Source: Lethocerus indicus (lineage: Eukaryota; Arthropoda; Insecta; Hemiptera; Belostomatidae). From it: DNA of 64,000 bases. Below, in pieces: positions 14,283 through 26,459 of the stretch (the stretch's first letter is position 1; the number at the start of each line of letters is the position of its first letter). The stretch is from assembly GCA_019843655.1 (NCBI GenBank), contig JACDQD010000104.1, positions 6,634,001 to 6,698,000 of the forward strand, in the 5' to 3' direction. The position numbers were made by a program, and so were the translations under genes. The notes below the pieces were generated by a model. That model was not told where the DNA came from, did not search any database, and saw only the letters and a program-made list of their open reading frames with translations.

Positions 14283-17200
14283 AAAATGAAGATCTCAAGC
14301 GGACTAGGATCCGCTCAACGCCGAAAGCAAACACGACGAAAGCAGTCATCCATTGCCATTTGAATATAACACAATTTTATGCGCTGACATATAACGATAA
14401 CACAAACACTTCTGACACATTGGCGAATTAACCGAGACGAATATAAAATCTCGAAGGAATAACAAGGCTAGAGACAGCCGTGACTAAATATGTGTGTAAT
14501 GAATGGGTAAAACGGTTCCGAAAACCCATTAATGGGCAATGGTAAAGGGAAAACTGGAGTTCTGGCCGTAAACACGGCGCCTCGTTAATGCCTACCGAAA
14601 ATGGCGCAATGCCAAAGCTGGCCCGAATTGCTCGACAATTAAATCCTTCGAGGTTCCCCCAATCATAAATCTGTTTTACAACTCTCCAAAATCAATTTGT
14701 AATATCCCGACTAGTAATGAATCCTTTTTTTATTAGCTCTTGTAAAATATTGAAAAGAAAACCGACTGAAAGTGTAATCGTCGATTTTTTGTTCTTTATG
14801 AGAACAGTAAATCTTACGAAATGGGATAGAATTGAACGGATGAAACCACCATTCGCTCTTAATGCTCCTGTATGTGTCAGGCGCGAGGAGAAGCAAAATA
14901 TGAGAAAAAACTTTGTGGAAGTATAGTCGCGAAAATTACAGGACACATGGGGTAAAATAATTTTATTCATAAAGTTATTGACTTTGACACATACTATGAT
15001 TCAGGGGATATTTATGTGTTTCTACCGATGTTTATATGTTAAAAGATATAGATGTCATCTTTTCAAAGACAGCCCATTGCGCAAAACCGCATTCCAATGC
15101 TTTGATGATTCAATCTCAAAGACTGCAATTGTAAATTGTTTCCCACAGGAACAGTAATGGAGTCATTAAACGTTTTGAACTGCTGTCCAAGGACTTGATG
15201 GACACGCTTCTTTATAGCAACACAAAGCAGGAATAATACTAAGTAAATGCGATAATCGTGTATAAAATATACTCTTGTCGTCCTCAGCCAGTAGCATTTC
15301 TTCAGTAATGCCCCAAACAAAATCCACCTAATTTTAATATAATTACTTCCGTATTTAATTTAATATTTACTCAACTCGATTGGACACTTTGTACTAAAAA
15401 AAAATAAATTCAATGTTTAGAACTTGACTACGTAAACACAAATGGGTGGCCGATAAAGGAAAACGTGTAGTAGAATAACAGTGCTATGGTAATTGCTATG
15501 ATGGATCCAAAACCAGCCCTGGAGCCAAACATCCAAATAATACAATGATATTCCGGACCATGCTTCCGGTCTATAAATATGTTAAAATAACACAAGGTAT
15601 GATTGAAAAGATAACGATCGGTTTATTTTTATTTTATGGAATAAATTAATATTGTTTGTCACGTCAATATATGTTGTTCTATTCAAGAGGCGAGGCCTCA
15701 CTGGTAGACCCTGTGATCTGCCGACAAGTGTGTTTTTTCGATTAATAATGTAGCATAGGGTAAATGATATATTACAAAATATTAAATTTAAAAAATAAAA
15801 TAAAACTTTAAATAATAATTTTATAAACTTAAAGGGAATATAGGTACCTCGTATCGCTGTTATTTAATTACGTAGGATGCTTACAGCGAAATCGAATGTA
15901 GAATACTAATGATGATATGCGAATGAATCAATTATAATTTACATAACGATTTCAAGTCCTTTGAGAGTTCCCAGCTCCGGCGTATTAATACGAAATATTA
16001 ATATTTAGAAATCATCAACCCCGGATTTGGGATAAGCCTCCACTGGAAGCTTTTGACAAGTGGGGTGTAATATGTTAATGTCTAGTGGCGGATATTTGCA
16101 TTTTTGAGCAGGGGAAGCGTCTATGTTTGCATTTGAAATGTGCAAGGTAAACTAGATCGAACCCAATATCGTTAGTTTGAAATTTCATTTTTAATCCTCC
16201 GTGCTGTAAACAGAGTATCAATTTTTCCCTTTATTCTCGCCGGCAATATGGGCTACGCACAGATACTCCCAATATACGAAGGGTGAAAGCGAAAATTGAG
16301 CCTTCGATAGCATATGAACTATCCACCTAAACTCATTCTTCCGTTCTGCTGTCTCAGTTCTCTGCTTCGGCCTTATCATATACAGATTCTCGCCCTCATG
16401 AGTAGCTCCATCAGTAAGCTAGCTAGGGAACGCTTATTGGCATTCTGCCCGCACTGTTACTGCCTTTTATGCGTGATTTACGAACGGGACAGTAACGATG
16501 TAACTAGTCCAGAATACGACTAAATGATCGGATGACCTGAATAATGGTAATTTTATTCCAAACACTTAGAAATATTATTGTGGGCCATTTTTCCTCATCG
16601 ATTGCATTTCGGCTCGCTTATTTGGTCCCAAGGTGGACAGGATTCTCCTTCTCGTTAATTTTCAGTACCGTTCCAGGACTCGGCATATCCATGAATAATG
16701 GAGACCCGTCTATCACAAGACCGAATAAGCTGGTGGAAACAAATTTTCACACCTTCTTAATATCTTTTCCTCTCTTGAGCTTGGTCGTCTTTTCGTGATC
16801 ATTTAATATAGAATGGATATGTGCAATGGATGCGTCCATTGCATTGAAAACTACAAATTCAAAATGGGCATGATCCCATGGGCATGTCACTCCCTCAATA
16901 ACACTTAATTTAAAAAGGTTTGTATTTTTATTATAACACTATATTACTGTATTTACATATGTATGGAGGTTATTTTTTATAACCACTTTAACTTCTTGTG
17001 AATGAGGTAAATTTTTTCATTACAGCAGTTGAACTACATTATTTAAGAACTTGAAAAATTGTGAAACCAGCTCACTTCTCTGTTTATAACGTTCTCAAAA
17101 ACATTGAAGATAGTTCGTTGACCTAGAGATCAATTTATTTACCATTTTAGGCCGTTTGTATTTGGGTACAAAATAGCGATTGTCGCTGTAGCCGATGGTA

Positions 17201-17880
17201 TACAAAATTTCGTTTATCGGTCATCTCACTACAGTACCTGTTCAGTTACCGTTTACAAGGTAAACCAGGTGAGTCATGTAAGCAATGATGCCATATGTAA
17301 CATGAAGCCATTGTAAAAATGTATTAGACTTGTTTCGTCAATTGATCTTACATTAGTTGGATATTACCAAACAAACTCAATTTGTTTTTGTCTTTATCCT
17401 CCTTTGACTAACAAAGTTACAACTGTGTAATTATAAAGCTGCTTTTGACCCTACCGGGTCGGCCACAACTGCCTTAAGACGGGGGTGCTTTCATCTCGGC
17501 CGATTTATCTCATTACGCCAGTTTAGATTTAGCTGGACATTCTGAAGCGTTCCCTTTCCGGACTTTCCTATCAGCCCAATCAATTCGTCCTGGAATTTCT
17601 TCTGTACAACTAATGGTTGTGCTGTCGATCGGAAGTGCTAGATGGGATTCCTCCTGGGGGGGGGGAGTTTTTCGATATTGCAGTCGCCAACAGTCGCATA
17701 TTATTGTAAATAAGCAATTAAACAATAATTAAACTGTTCTTTGAAAATATAAATAAAAAGGTCAAATCTTACTGCACCGTTACATTAGTAACGTAAACTA
17801 ATAACATCATTAACATTGACGTACGATGATACTAGCCGTTCACTTGGCGCTTCTTTAATATCAAAGTGCAATAATCAATT

Positions 17881-17882
<2 letters not shown>

Positions 17883-17919
<37 letters not shown>
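17883..17919. repeat. (AT)n microsatellite
   Basis: About 36 bases of uninterrupted AT dinucleotides. Confidence 0.95.
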
Positions 17920-17922
<3 letters not shown>

Positions 17923-18290
17923 CATTGCAAAAAGCACTACAAATTACGCATTAAGAAAAAAATAATGTCAGCAGTTTGTATTAGGATTTTTCGCGGTAAA
18001 ATTTGAATTTTAAAGATAACCTTTGCACAGTCTAGTGACAGGATGCTTCCATGAAGGAGGATGAACATGACTATATTATGGATGTAATACAACAAATGCT
18101 GATGACGAGAAGCCGGAAGCGGTCTAGATTATGACAAATTAAGCGAGTAGAGAAAGAAAAACCCACGACTGATAATAAATTTGACACTAATTTTCCGCGA
18201 GTTCTTTTTAATCCAATGTCATCGCGTCAAAAGGTTAAAAGGACTTTTTAAAAATGAATTCCGGACCAAATTGAAGAAGAGAGGACCGAC

Positions 18291-18578
18291 CTTTTCGTTG
18301 TAGATGTCGCCGCCGTTCCAGAGTATCCAGGCTCTGGCGAGGCCTGTGGAGTTGTGGAGGCCGCCCAGGTAGAGGGCAAAGAGGGTGGCCGCGAGGACGC
18401 CGCTCAAGAAGGGCTTGTTGGAGGCCGGCTGGCTCCCCTTGGCGGAGGACTTTGCCGCGGCCGCCTCCAAGTACCGCCTGTGGCGGACAGCCGCCAGCTG
18501 GGCCACCCGCCGTTCGTCAACCCCCAACGAAGAACATAGTTCCAGTACGGCGGACAGTCGCTCGGCGGCCTCTTTCAT
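18291..18578 (-). CDS. 5' coding exon of an unrecognised membrane protein (partial)
   Basis: The minus strand is open from beyond 18,863 to 18,219. I start at the ATG at 18,578 (context GGTATGA), because upstream codons come from a GA-repeat tract and look like 5' UTR. The exon would end at 18,291 with donor AAAAG/GTCGGT, giving 96 residues in phase 0. The protein has a charged helical start (MKEAAERL, then VDERRVAQL), an Ala/Lys/Ser linker, one hydrophobic segment (FLSGVLAATLFALYLGG, about residues 56-72) and then HNSTGLARAWILWNGGDIY, with a likely N-glycosylation site (NST). This fits a type II membrane protein, Golgi or secretory, whose lumenal domain is encoded further left. I do not recognise the family and found no downstream exon. 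Codon and CpG richness favour a real exon. The alternative is an open frame arising from GC-rich promoter DNA. Confidence 0.5.
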
Positions 18579-18612
18579 ACCGCCGTCCGGACGCGTACTA
18601 GTTGTCGTTAAC

Positions 18613-18686
18613 AGAGATAGACAGGGAAGGAGACAGATAAACAGGAAGAGAGCGAGAGAGAGAGAGACAGAGAGTGAGAGAGCGAG
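18613..18686. repeat. (GA)n-rich purine tract
   Basis: An imperfect GAGA/GACA tract just upstream of the minus-strand exon. If translated on the minus strand it would give a Leu/Ser run, which is why I place the start codon downstream of it. GAGA tracts are also common in insect promoters. Confidence 0.7.
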
Positions 18687-19489
18687 TACAGGCTCCACCG
18701 AGCGTACTATATGCCAGCCGGCTGAACACTGATAGCACCGGCGTCCCCTCACAACGCCGCCCTCCTTCCCCCGCCACACACCCTCAACCTCACCCTCCAC
18801 ACCATCCCCTCCCACCATCCCTATCCCACCACCTATCTTACTCAGATTTAACGACACATTCATATCTTATTATTTGCAGAACAATACGTACATTAAGAAT
18901 CAAAAATCAGCGGCGTCACTGTCCTATTCGATTACGAAGAAGATAAAAACTGATCTGTCGGTAGAACCAAATCAGCAGGTCCTGATGGAAAAATTATGAT
19001 ATAATTAATCCTGTAGAGAGAGAGAAGGGGGTTGAGGTTTCCTAGTAATCAATTCGGATTTTAGATTGGTTGAAAAATTGAGAACGTCACCGCACAATGT
19101 AAAAAATGCTTATTTCCCAAATATGAGGAGGCACTCTCGGCACAGATCTGATGACAAATGATGAAATGATGAAACAATGATGTTTATAGCCATTGGGCAA
19201 AGATTTTTTTACCGAACTTCGGTAAGTCCTGGGGCTTATTCTCCGGTTGATACATATTACTATGTATGTACGGCCGGAATAGGGCAGCGTCAAACAATGA
19301 GGTTAAGTTGGCAGGTGCCCGAGGATAAAAGCCACAGTAGGAGTAAGTGGAAGGCGATTGAATTTAGGGCGGTTTGCAGCCCTCCGCCTCCGATAATGGG
19401 ATAGTCGGCCGGGTCGGCGGGTCTGAGGGGGAGGAACACACCCTGATAGGGTTACGGGGGCCGGGCATCAGGTGCACACATTCGCGTTG

Positions 19490-19640
19490 CCCCGATTGAA
19501 TCCGCCCCCAATTTAAATGATCAGGAAATGGGAATGGGCATGACCGAAATCGTCCCCCACTCGAAAATTGGCAAGTAAAAAATAAAAGAGAACCATTTGC
19601 ATATCTCTGCTATTGGCAGCAGCGGGTACTTGGACCCGAG
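19490..19640. promoter_or_regulatory. Candidate regulatory block with POU octamer-type site
   Basis: A CpG-bearing block contains ATTTGCAT at 19,595-19,602, the octamer recognised by POU-domain factors, plus an ATTTAAAT palindrome. No coding potential was seen. Conservation has not been tested. Confidence 0.2.
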
Positions 19641-21897
19641 ACTTGCGCGCACGAAAACTCAAACAACACGATAATAAGCGCACCAAAGTGTTGAAGATTT
19701 TTTCCAAAGTGTTGAAAACATGGAACTTTATAATGTTATTAAAATGATTATAATGAATTTAAAATATTACTTTTAAATATACGAATTTAAAAAGTAAAGA
19801 GTTTCTAGTCTTGATATAAAGACGATTGTTTGTGATAATTTTTCATTCCATTAGGATGTGGGGTAGTCGATGTTGGTTAACTGGTAATAATAAATTATAT
19901 AGCTATCGCACACAAAGCTACGTTGGTAATTCGGTCACATGTGGGAGCATCCTATCTACCCTGCCTTTGCAGGTTTATTGGGCATTGCAGGATCATAAAC
20001 GTGGCATTCCAATTCACACAAGATTCCACCAATTTTTCTTCTCATTAAATTGAGAACACTATACAATATTGAATATATTGTCGTCTTGTACAAGTTATTT
20101 AACAGCCTTCTGTATTCGTTAAACTGCATAAAGGTTTAATTAACAATCATATGCTTCAAATATTGAACATCTGTGATTGGTTCCGGTACATTTGATCGTT
20201 TTAAGGCGACTGTGAATTAAGCTACAGGTTGAAAAATGCCAGAGACATTCACGCCTAGGGCCCATAGTTCATCTTTAATCCTTATTCGGGTACTGTCTTT
20301 CAATATTGTTCATACCGCAGGTTAATTATTTATTAATTTACGCGCCTCTAGTTTACATATTTTTGTCCGATTCGTGGTTAATAACTGTATTCAACGCTGA
20401 CGCACACTTTATTAAGAGCCGACGTCAGTGGTGGCTTAAAGAAAAATATCAGTGATGAAGGTCGACCTAGGACTAGGTCCATTTCTAGAACTGGAACAGG
20501 AAATAAGTGGCAAGACTTGAAAGGTTCACTGTCAAGGCTGGCCGTGCTCAAGTAGAAAGGATAGTAGGTCTGATCCCGCTTCCTCCTCAATAATATTAAT
20601 AAAACATGGAATACCAACATCTTTGGGATCTTCTGTGTTCTTATTGCTGGTGTGGTCGAGGAAAGAAGGTCTGAAATGATTCAGCACAACTCATTGATTT
20701 ACTTTCAGGTCATACAATTTGATATAAGAAAGACAGTTGCTCATTCGACGCCCCTAATCCTAATATAACGATAAGACCTGCCAGTAAGAAGAAGAAGAGT
20801 ATGTTCCAAATAATAGCATTCTCAATGTTCTTATTCTACAACATTCTACACTCCAGAAACTGTTTAAAGCGCTATTCCGAGACTATGTTCGAATTTATGA
20901 CGCCAGTCTATACCAAGGGAATTCCTATCGCATCCACTATTGAGTCAATAACTAATTCGATAATTCCACATAATACTGTACGAATACCTGCCCTATTACA
21001 TTTTTCTATTCATTTATACTTTTATATGCGGTCAAATATTTATATTTGATTCATATTTCATGCCTACCGATTTTCGACGAACCAGGGGATAAGAAGAAAG
21101 AGATCACCGGATTTGGTAGCCTCGGCGGTCCTCCCCAGACGCTCATCAGTCCATAGGTTGGAGTCGATCAGGGACGAACGGAAATATCTCCATATCGAAG
21201 TGTTTGTTTTCATGGCGGCAACACTATTCTGGGTGAATATAAATACTGAAATGAATGGAATTCAAAAATTCCCTGGGTGAAATTCCCTGCAATTTCGGCT
21301 TTTCACCATAATCAGTAGGGATAACACCGGAGAAATGCAGAACGACGCTGATACAGTCGTGGGCATTCCAAACACGGCCTCATAATAACAAAGTAATAAT
21401 CACGCTAGATAGGATTATTTTTACGATACGAGATGGTTAATTACTCATTAATGATTACCATAATTACCCATTTTCAAGGAACACACTATCACTTATATGT
21501 GTTATATCTACGCGTTAGATGGGAAGCAGATGTTAAAAAACAAACAACCCTACCGAATTTTATTTGTTGTACTGGATTTTAAGAACTGCTTTCGTGATAG
21601 ATTCAGATTTCAAAATCTCACTTGATATTTGTAATTGTACAAAAATAGGGTCCGACACTGGGACTGAACCCTTGGTAAAAACTACTCTTCACTAAAGACT
21701 AACTGAAGGGCTATTGGGTAGAGTGGTCCCATTTTACCTATAATTAGATATAGCTTAAACTTGTAAATTAGAGGCTTAGCGTATTAACTGCCAAACAGAG
21801 TTCAAATCCCATTGGTGGACCGAATTTCCATCAATTACTTATTCAACTAATTAAATGAAAGGAGCCCAGTTTTATTGAATGGAAGAAATATCATGTA

Positions 21898-21926
21898 CTC
21901 TCTCTCTCTCTCTCTCACCCTCTCTC
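21898..21926. repeat. (TC)n microsatellite
   Basis: Pyrimidine dinucleotide tract with one CACCC interruption, about 70 bases upstream of the first visible tetraspanin exon. Confidence 0.9.
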
Positions 21927-21994
21927 TGTATTGAACTTGCCCCTAATACTCTCAATGAGCGGCCATTATAAACAGTTTTTGTGTGTTGGGACAG

Positions 21995-24900
21995 GTTATT
22001 GGAGGCGGTAGGTTGATATACAGCGGCTACCTGTTGACAACCCATTTGAGTGTGGACGTGATGCCCGAGCTGTCCCACTTCATCGCTTCCGTCTCACTCA
22101 TAGCCGCCTCCTCTCTCTCAATACTCACTTTGGCCAGTTTCACAACATTCTGTCTGGACCTCGAGCACCCTACAGTACCACACTATATGAAATGGGTCCG
22201 TTATATTATGCCCCCGTTATTTATTATTTTAAAACGGCCTCTAGTTTAGAGGAAAATACTAACGAGCCCAAGCATTTCGTCAGTCTAACGCAGCTAGAGC
22301 TAACGCAAGAAACATAAATTAGACTATACAAAAACCGGACATAAACGAAAACTACAGGCGTCTCATAGATCCGTAGAATTTATTCACTAAAATTTAGTCA
22401 CTAAATTAATAAGGGTTACTACATTTTTGACGCTTTCTTACATATATTGAAAAATACAAGACGGTAATTCTGCAAGAATGCTATCACTTGAATTTAGTTA
22501 TTGAAACGGAGTTTATTATATCCTTTACTACTCTACCAGTATTATTTATGTTTATAATTGAATAAACAAAAAGTGTATACGTTGATGAAAGGAAGAAATA
22601 AACTGAATAACTTCCACTCCTCTTACTATTGCTTCTGTCACTACAATCCGAGTACTTGAGGAATTTTCAATGCTCGAGGACGTTGAACGCTTCCTTTTTT
22701 ATGCTTAATCGAATCGAAAGCGGGAAATTATTCGAATATATATTTTTCGTGTACAGGTTTTCGGGCTGTGGGGTGTTTCGAGCCTGCTCGTTGCCGCCGG
22801 TCTGGCGCTGAACGTGATCACTCGGACGACGGGAGAAGAGGGAGTACCGAGGACAATGGGAGGACTCTTAGAAAGCTACGGTGCCGACGCAGAGGGCACC
22901 TTCAGATTAGACCAAGTACAAAGTGTTGTAAGTAAGTGCATCACATGTGTGTTCTACATTGCCCAAATCGATGTTGGGTTCCCAACACACGGTTCGATAC
23001 GAAACATGTTTGGTAATTATAAAATAAAAGTAATATTTCCGTTATCATTTGTATTAAAGCACTTTAATACAAAATACATGAGGTTTTTCATCTTGGACGT
23101 ATTGGTTTAAATCTTCCTACAAAAAAAAAAGGTCAGGACGATTTTAAAGAGAACATATTCCAATATAACAACCGTTGCTCAATACATAGTACGACTACAT
23201 TTTTATATAAATAGCACTAATATTGTTTTTATCTGTATTTATATAGCGCAATGAGGTACTACTACGCCTCATTACGACGTATGTATTGTTAGTGTCCGAG
23301 TGATCAATTTCAGAGCCTTATCACCACCCTTACAAATGATAATAATTATTAAATAGCACAAATGCGCTTATACATATTAAAAGTCGAAGCATCCTGTCAG
23401 CAATGTTGTTATGAGACTTTATTGGGACTTAATTAGGACAAACGCCGCCTTGTCGCTTAGTAAGTACTGTTTTAAAGCAGTAGTGACAGGTCACTCAACA
23501 AACGACCGAAAAAGCTCAAGTACAATACTAATATTATTTATTAATTTATTGGCTAAGTGAATCATATTTGCAGTCCATTTCAATAATTTAAAATGTAATT
23601 ATTTTAATAATTAAATTCTAAATTGAGATCTTTAAAGTGTATTAAAGTATTTCATTTCAATAGGTTTATTTTAACTAATATTGCTATCCATAATAACTAA
23701 ATATCAACTTCTGTGTAAAACATAAGTAGTAACTAATTTAAGAAATAAAAAGTTTCAAAATATCAGGGTATTATTTTCAGTGGGTTTAAAGTTCTGTTTA
23801 TTTTTTTTCAGCTTGGTTGTTGTGGTATATATTCATCATCTGATTGGGAAAAATCAAATTTAAGTATTCCGATCTCCTGTTGTCAAGTGTTCAATGAAAG
23901 GGTAAGTTCTGATACTGAATATGTAGATAGAAGTAAAGAAAGACTAAGTCAATAGTTTGAGTAAAAATTATATACTTATGAAAGAACCATTAACACTTTG
24001 ATGTGTAACAAAATAATTAAGAAGTAACTTTATTCATGAATTTATTTTACTTTAAGTTGGAATACAAAAGAATATTTTCACCCTCTATAATGGTGTAGGT
24101 TTTTTACATGAAACAGAATGGTATGTACACCATTCAGAATATGAACCATCATACATTTTATATTAATATTACCAACAAGAAACTTTCTGATTGAATAACT
24201 TTGCATTCTCATAGAACAGGGTAAAGAGTAATTTTTAACTTTTTCTAGAATTTATGCAGGTCCTCTAGATTAATTAGTACAAGTTTTAATTGAAGGAAAT
24301 CTCAGTTCAACAACAGATTCCAGAACAAATTTTCCTTTGATTAAAACTTTCACTAGTAAATTGTTAGTTTCTATAAATATAATAATTGTATTGTAATAAT
24401 ATTTAAAAACAAAAAATATTGTAATGAATTCTTAAAAACAAATCTTTTCAGTCACAGAAACACAGACTGTGTTCTTTTGCACACAGTCTATTTTAAAACT
24501 GGCCTAGGAATTTTGTTTTTCCTCTTTCTTACAATATTTTTTTTGAATGAGACTGTTATTATTTAATTACTGAAATATAAGGTTTAAAAAATATGCATAC
24601 AATGTATGCAGAGATGGATTCAAGTACTGAAAACATCTCAATGTATTCCAATTTAGAGATAATTAAATGATATGTTATTTATTTAACAAAAATATTGTTT
24701 AACTTAGAATTTTAGTGAAACATGATTATGATGAATAATTATTCAATTCTTCAGAATGATAGTGGTGGTACATGTCAGAAAGTCAACAAAGAAGGATGCC
24801 TAAGTGTTTATATTCAGCATTGGTTCAATTGCTTTTCTTATATGGCAGGCACCTCTTGTGTGACCCTTGTAATACTGGTATGTAAGGAAACATATGATGA

Positions 24901-25267
24901 AATCAATGAGTTCCATAACTCTAATTAAGGATAAATTATTACTAAATTGCAAATGTATGAAAGAATGACTTAGTTACTTGGATTTACAATCCTCATTAAT
25001 ATAATACAATAAAAGTATAAAAAAAACAACTCAAAACTGGCAACAATTTTAAGGTTCAATGAATGGAAATGTTAAAGTTAAAAAATAAATTGTTTTTATG
25101 CTTAGAACTTATTATCATTTGCTACCTAACAAATTCTTATTTTGTAAACATTTCATTTCCTTATTCTAATAATGTTTCTTCATCTTCAGAGTATGGTTTT
25201 ACCAGTTTTAATCAAAGCCTACACTGTATCAATTTATGAGAAGAAGCTTAATGAAGGAACCATATAA
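21995..25267 (+). CDS. Tetraspanin family protein (5' exon missing)
   Basis: Five exons in phase 0 throughout: 21,995-22,195; 22,757-22,927; 23,812-23,901; 24,755-24,877; 25,190-25,267 (TAA). They encode 220 residues. TM2 is the hydrophobic run from FIASVSL to TTFC. TM3 begins VFGLWGVSSLLVAAG. The large extracellular loop carries the hallmark LGCCG, then ISCC and two further Cys (GGTC, EGC), which make the three usual disulphides. TM4 is WFNCFSYMAG to about VLPVLIKAY, followed by a short tail ending NEGTI. Tetraspanins are four-pass scaffolds that organise integrins, receptors and proteases in plasma-membrane microdomains. The exon with the N-terminus and TM1 was not found and may lie across a long first intron. 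The TM2-TM3 loop lacks the common Cys-Cys-Gly-Ala motif. Donors are mostly GTAAGT; the first, TGG/GTCCGT, is weak. CpG content falls abruptly between exons 2 and 3. Subfamily unresolved. Confidence 0.85.
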
Positions 25268-26459
25268 GAAGATGGACAGAAGTGATTTGAAATTTTCATT
25301 ACATACAATCATTTACAAAGACATCTTCAAAAATAAAGGTGCATCACATATCCAGAAAACAGTCCATCAATATAAAAATATTTGAAGCCCCATTTAGGAA
25401 AATTTCATGTTAATTCTGTTATATGTGATACAATAAATATTGAAAAAGAAACAGTAATCTTAATCTAATAAAACAGTATATAAACCCTTAGTCCACCACA
25501 CATGACACTGATACAGATTGATACTAATTTACAATTAAGGGATAAAACAAAATGAGAATGACTAAAGCTGAAATTAATTATTATATATGATTGAATGAAT
25601 TATATATGATAATTGAATATAATTTGGCATATAGCTTCTTACCTTTGGTTGTGTTCTCTCCTGAATGGTTAGAAAGGAGCTGGGCTGGATTGCCTCCCTG
25701 AAAATTTGAATTTTATTATTTCACAGCTCTCCATGATACAATATTTAGAAATAAAGGCTATAGGTGCTGATGGACCAAATAATAATAAAAATACTGAAAA
25801 GAAGTAATAGAAATACTGAATCTCACAAGTGGAATTTTAATATTGAGTAAAGTATGAAAAATAGTTTGTAACTGACTATTTTAAGTAACTAGGAGTCTGA
25901 ATGTTCTTACCAGTGCCTGGCCAGTATGAAAAAGATTTTAGATCTGTTGGAGGTGAGATTTCAAGAAATAATTTAGAAAAAATATTGGTCTAACCAACTA
26001 CCCGTTTATGTAAATAACCGTTTACACACGTATGTGTGTAATGCGTTTGTTAAAAATGAAAATGTAACATTTTACTGTGAAAATAGCGTGGCCGACATAC
26101 TACTAAGTTTGGGCATACTACAACCTGGAAAAAAAATTTTGTATATTCAGAAATTACTTTTATACTTTTTTACTAAAAATTGATAATGATACCATGTTAT
26201 TGATTTACAAATACAAATTTTCCAAATTAATCAATAACAGTAATTTATAAATATTGAATTGTATATAATAGTGCAACATAACCTTACTCATTTTACCTTG
26301 TCAATGTTTACACGCAGGCCGTTAGCGGACTTTCAAACCTATTAGTTTTTAATTTTTGACGATATATTTTAGTGGTGCGAGTTGTCTGTCGGTTATTCAG
26401 CGTGATCGGTTAGTAGATTTATTTCGTTGACGGAAAACATTTGATCGAATTAATTCAAA
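25268..26459. other. Tetraspanin 3' UTR and PPWD1 promoter region
   Basis: AT-rich and CpG-poor up to about 26,000. The last 150 bases before the PPWD1 start codon become CpG-bearing (ACGCAGGCCGTTAGCGGAC, 26,312-26,330), as expected of an unmethylated housekeeping promoter. No TATA box is obvious and no further gene was seen. Confidence 0.5.
25332..25437 (+). terminator. Candidate polyadenylation signals of the tetraspanin gene
   Basis: AATAAA occurs at 25,332-25,337 and again at 25,432-25,437, 65 and 165 bases after the stop codon. Either would give a short 3' UTR. Confidence 0.5.

Larger units (their letters stand above)
1..18290. other. Gene-poor region, no recognisable gene
   Basis: No exon chain, RNA gene or transposase could be recognised on either strand across these 18 kb. 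Open frames are short (mostly 60-110 codons), lack family motifs and are not joined by plausible splice sites. The region contains AT and GT microsatellites, two GC-rich patches and several blocks with many CpGs and clustered homeodomain-type motifs, listed separately. It could be an intergenic desert, the missing first intron of the tetraspanin gene (plus strand), or downstream introns of the minus-strand gene whose exon ends at 18,291. Short, diverged exons could have been missed. Confidence 0.6.
18579..21994. other. Intergenic region or tetraspanin intron, no gene seen
   Basis: It starts with the presumed promoter/5' UTR of the minus-strand exon: a GA tract and a C-rich stretch near 18,760-18,835 (minus-strand G-rich). 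The remainder has no recognisable exon. The missing tetraspanin TM1 exon was looked for here and not found. Confidence 0.5.

Noticed and set aside
17513..17725. 70-codon minus-strand frame considered as a second exon of the unknown membrane-protein gene
   Set aside because: Composition and residues do not resemble the first exon and no acceptor in the required phase was seen.
18354..18946. Plus-strand open frames overlapping the minus-strand exon
   Set aside because: Antisense shadows of a GC-rich exon and a purine repeat; products are low-complexity Arg/Ser/Pro.
21660..21830. Possible tRNA gene (TAGAGTGG and GTTCAAATCCC)
   Set aside because: Spacing of the two boxes is too long and no acceptor stem can be paired; at most a SINE remnant.
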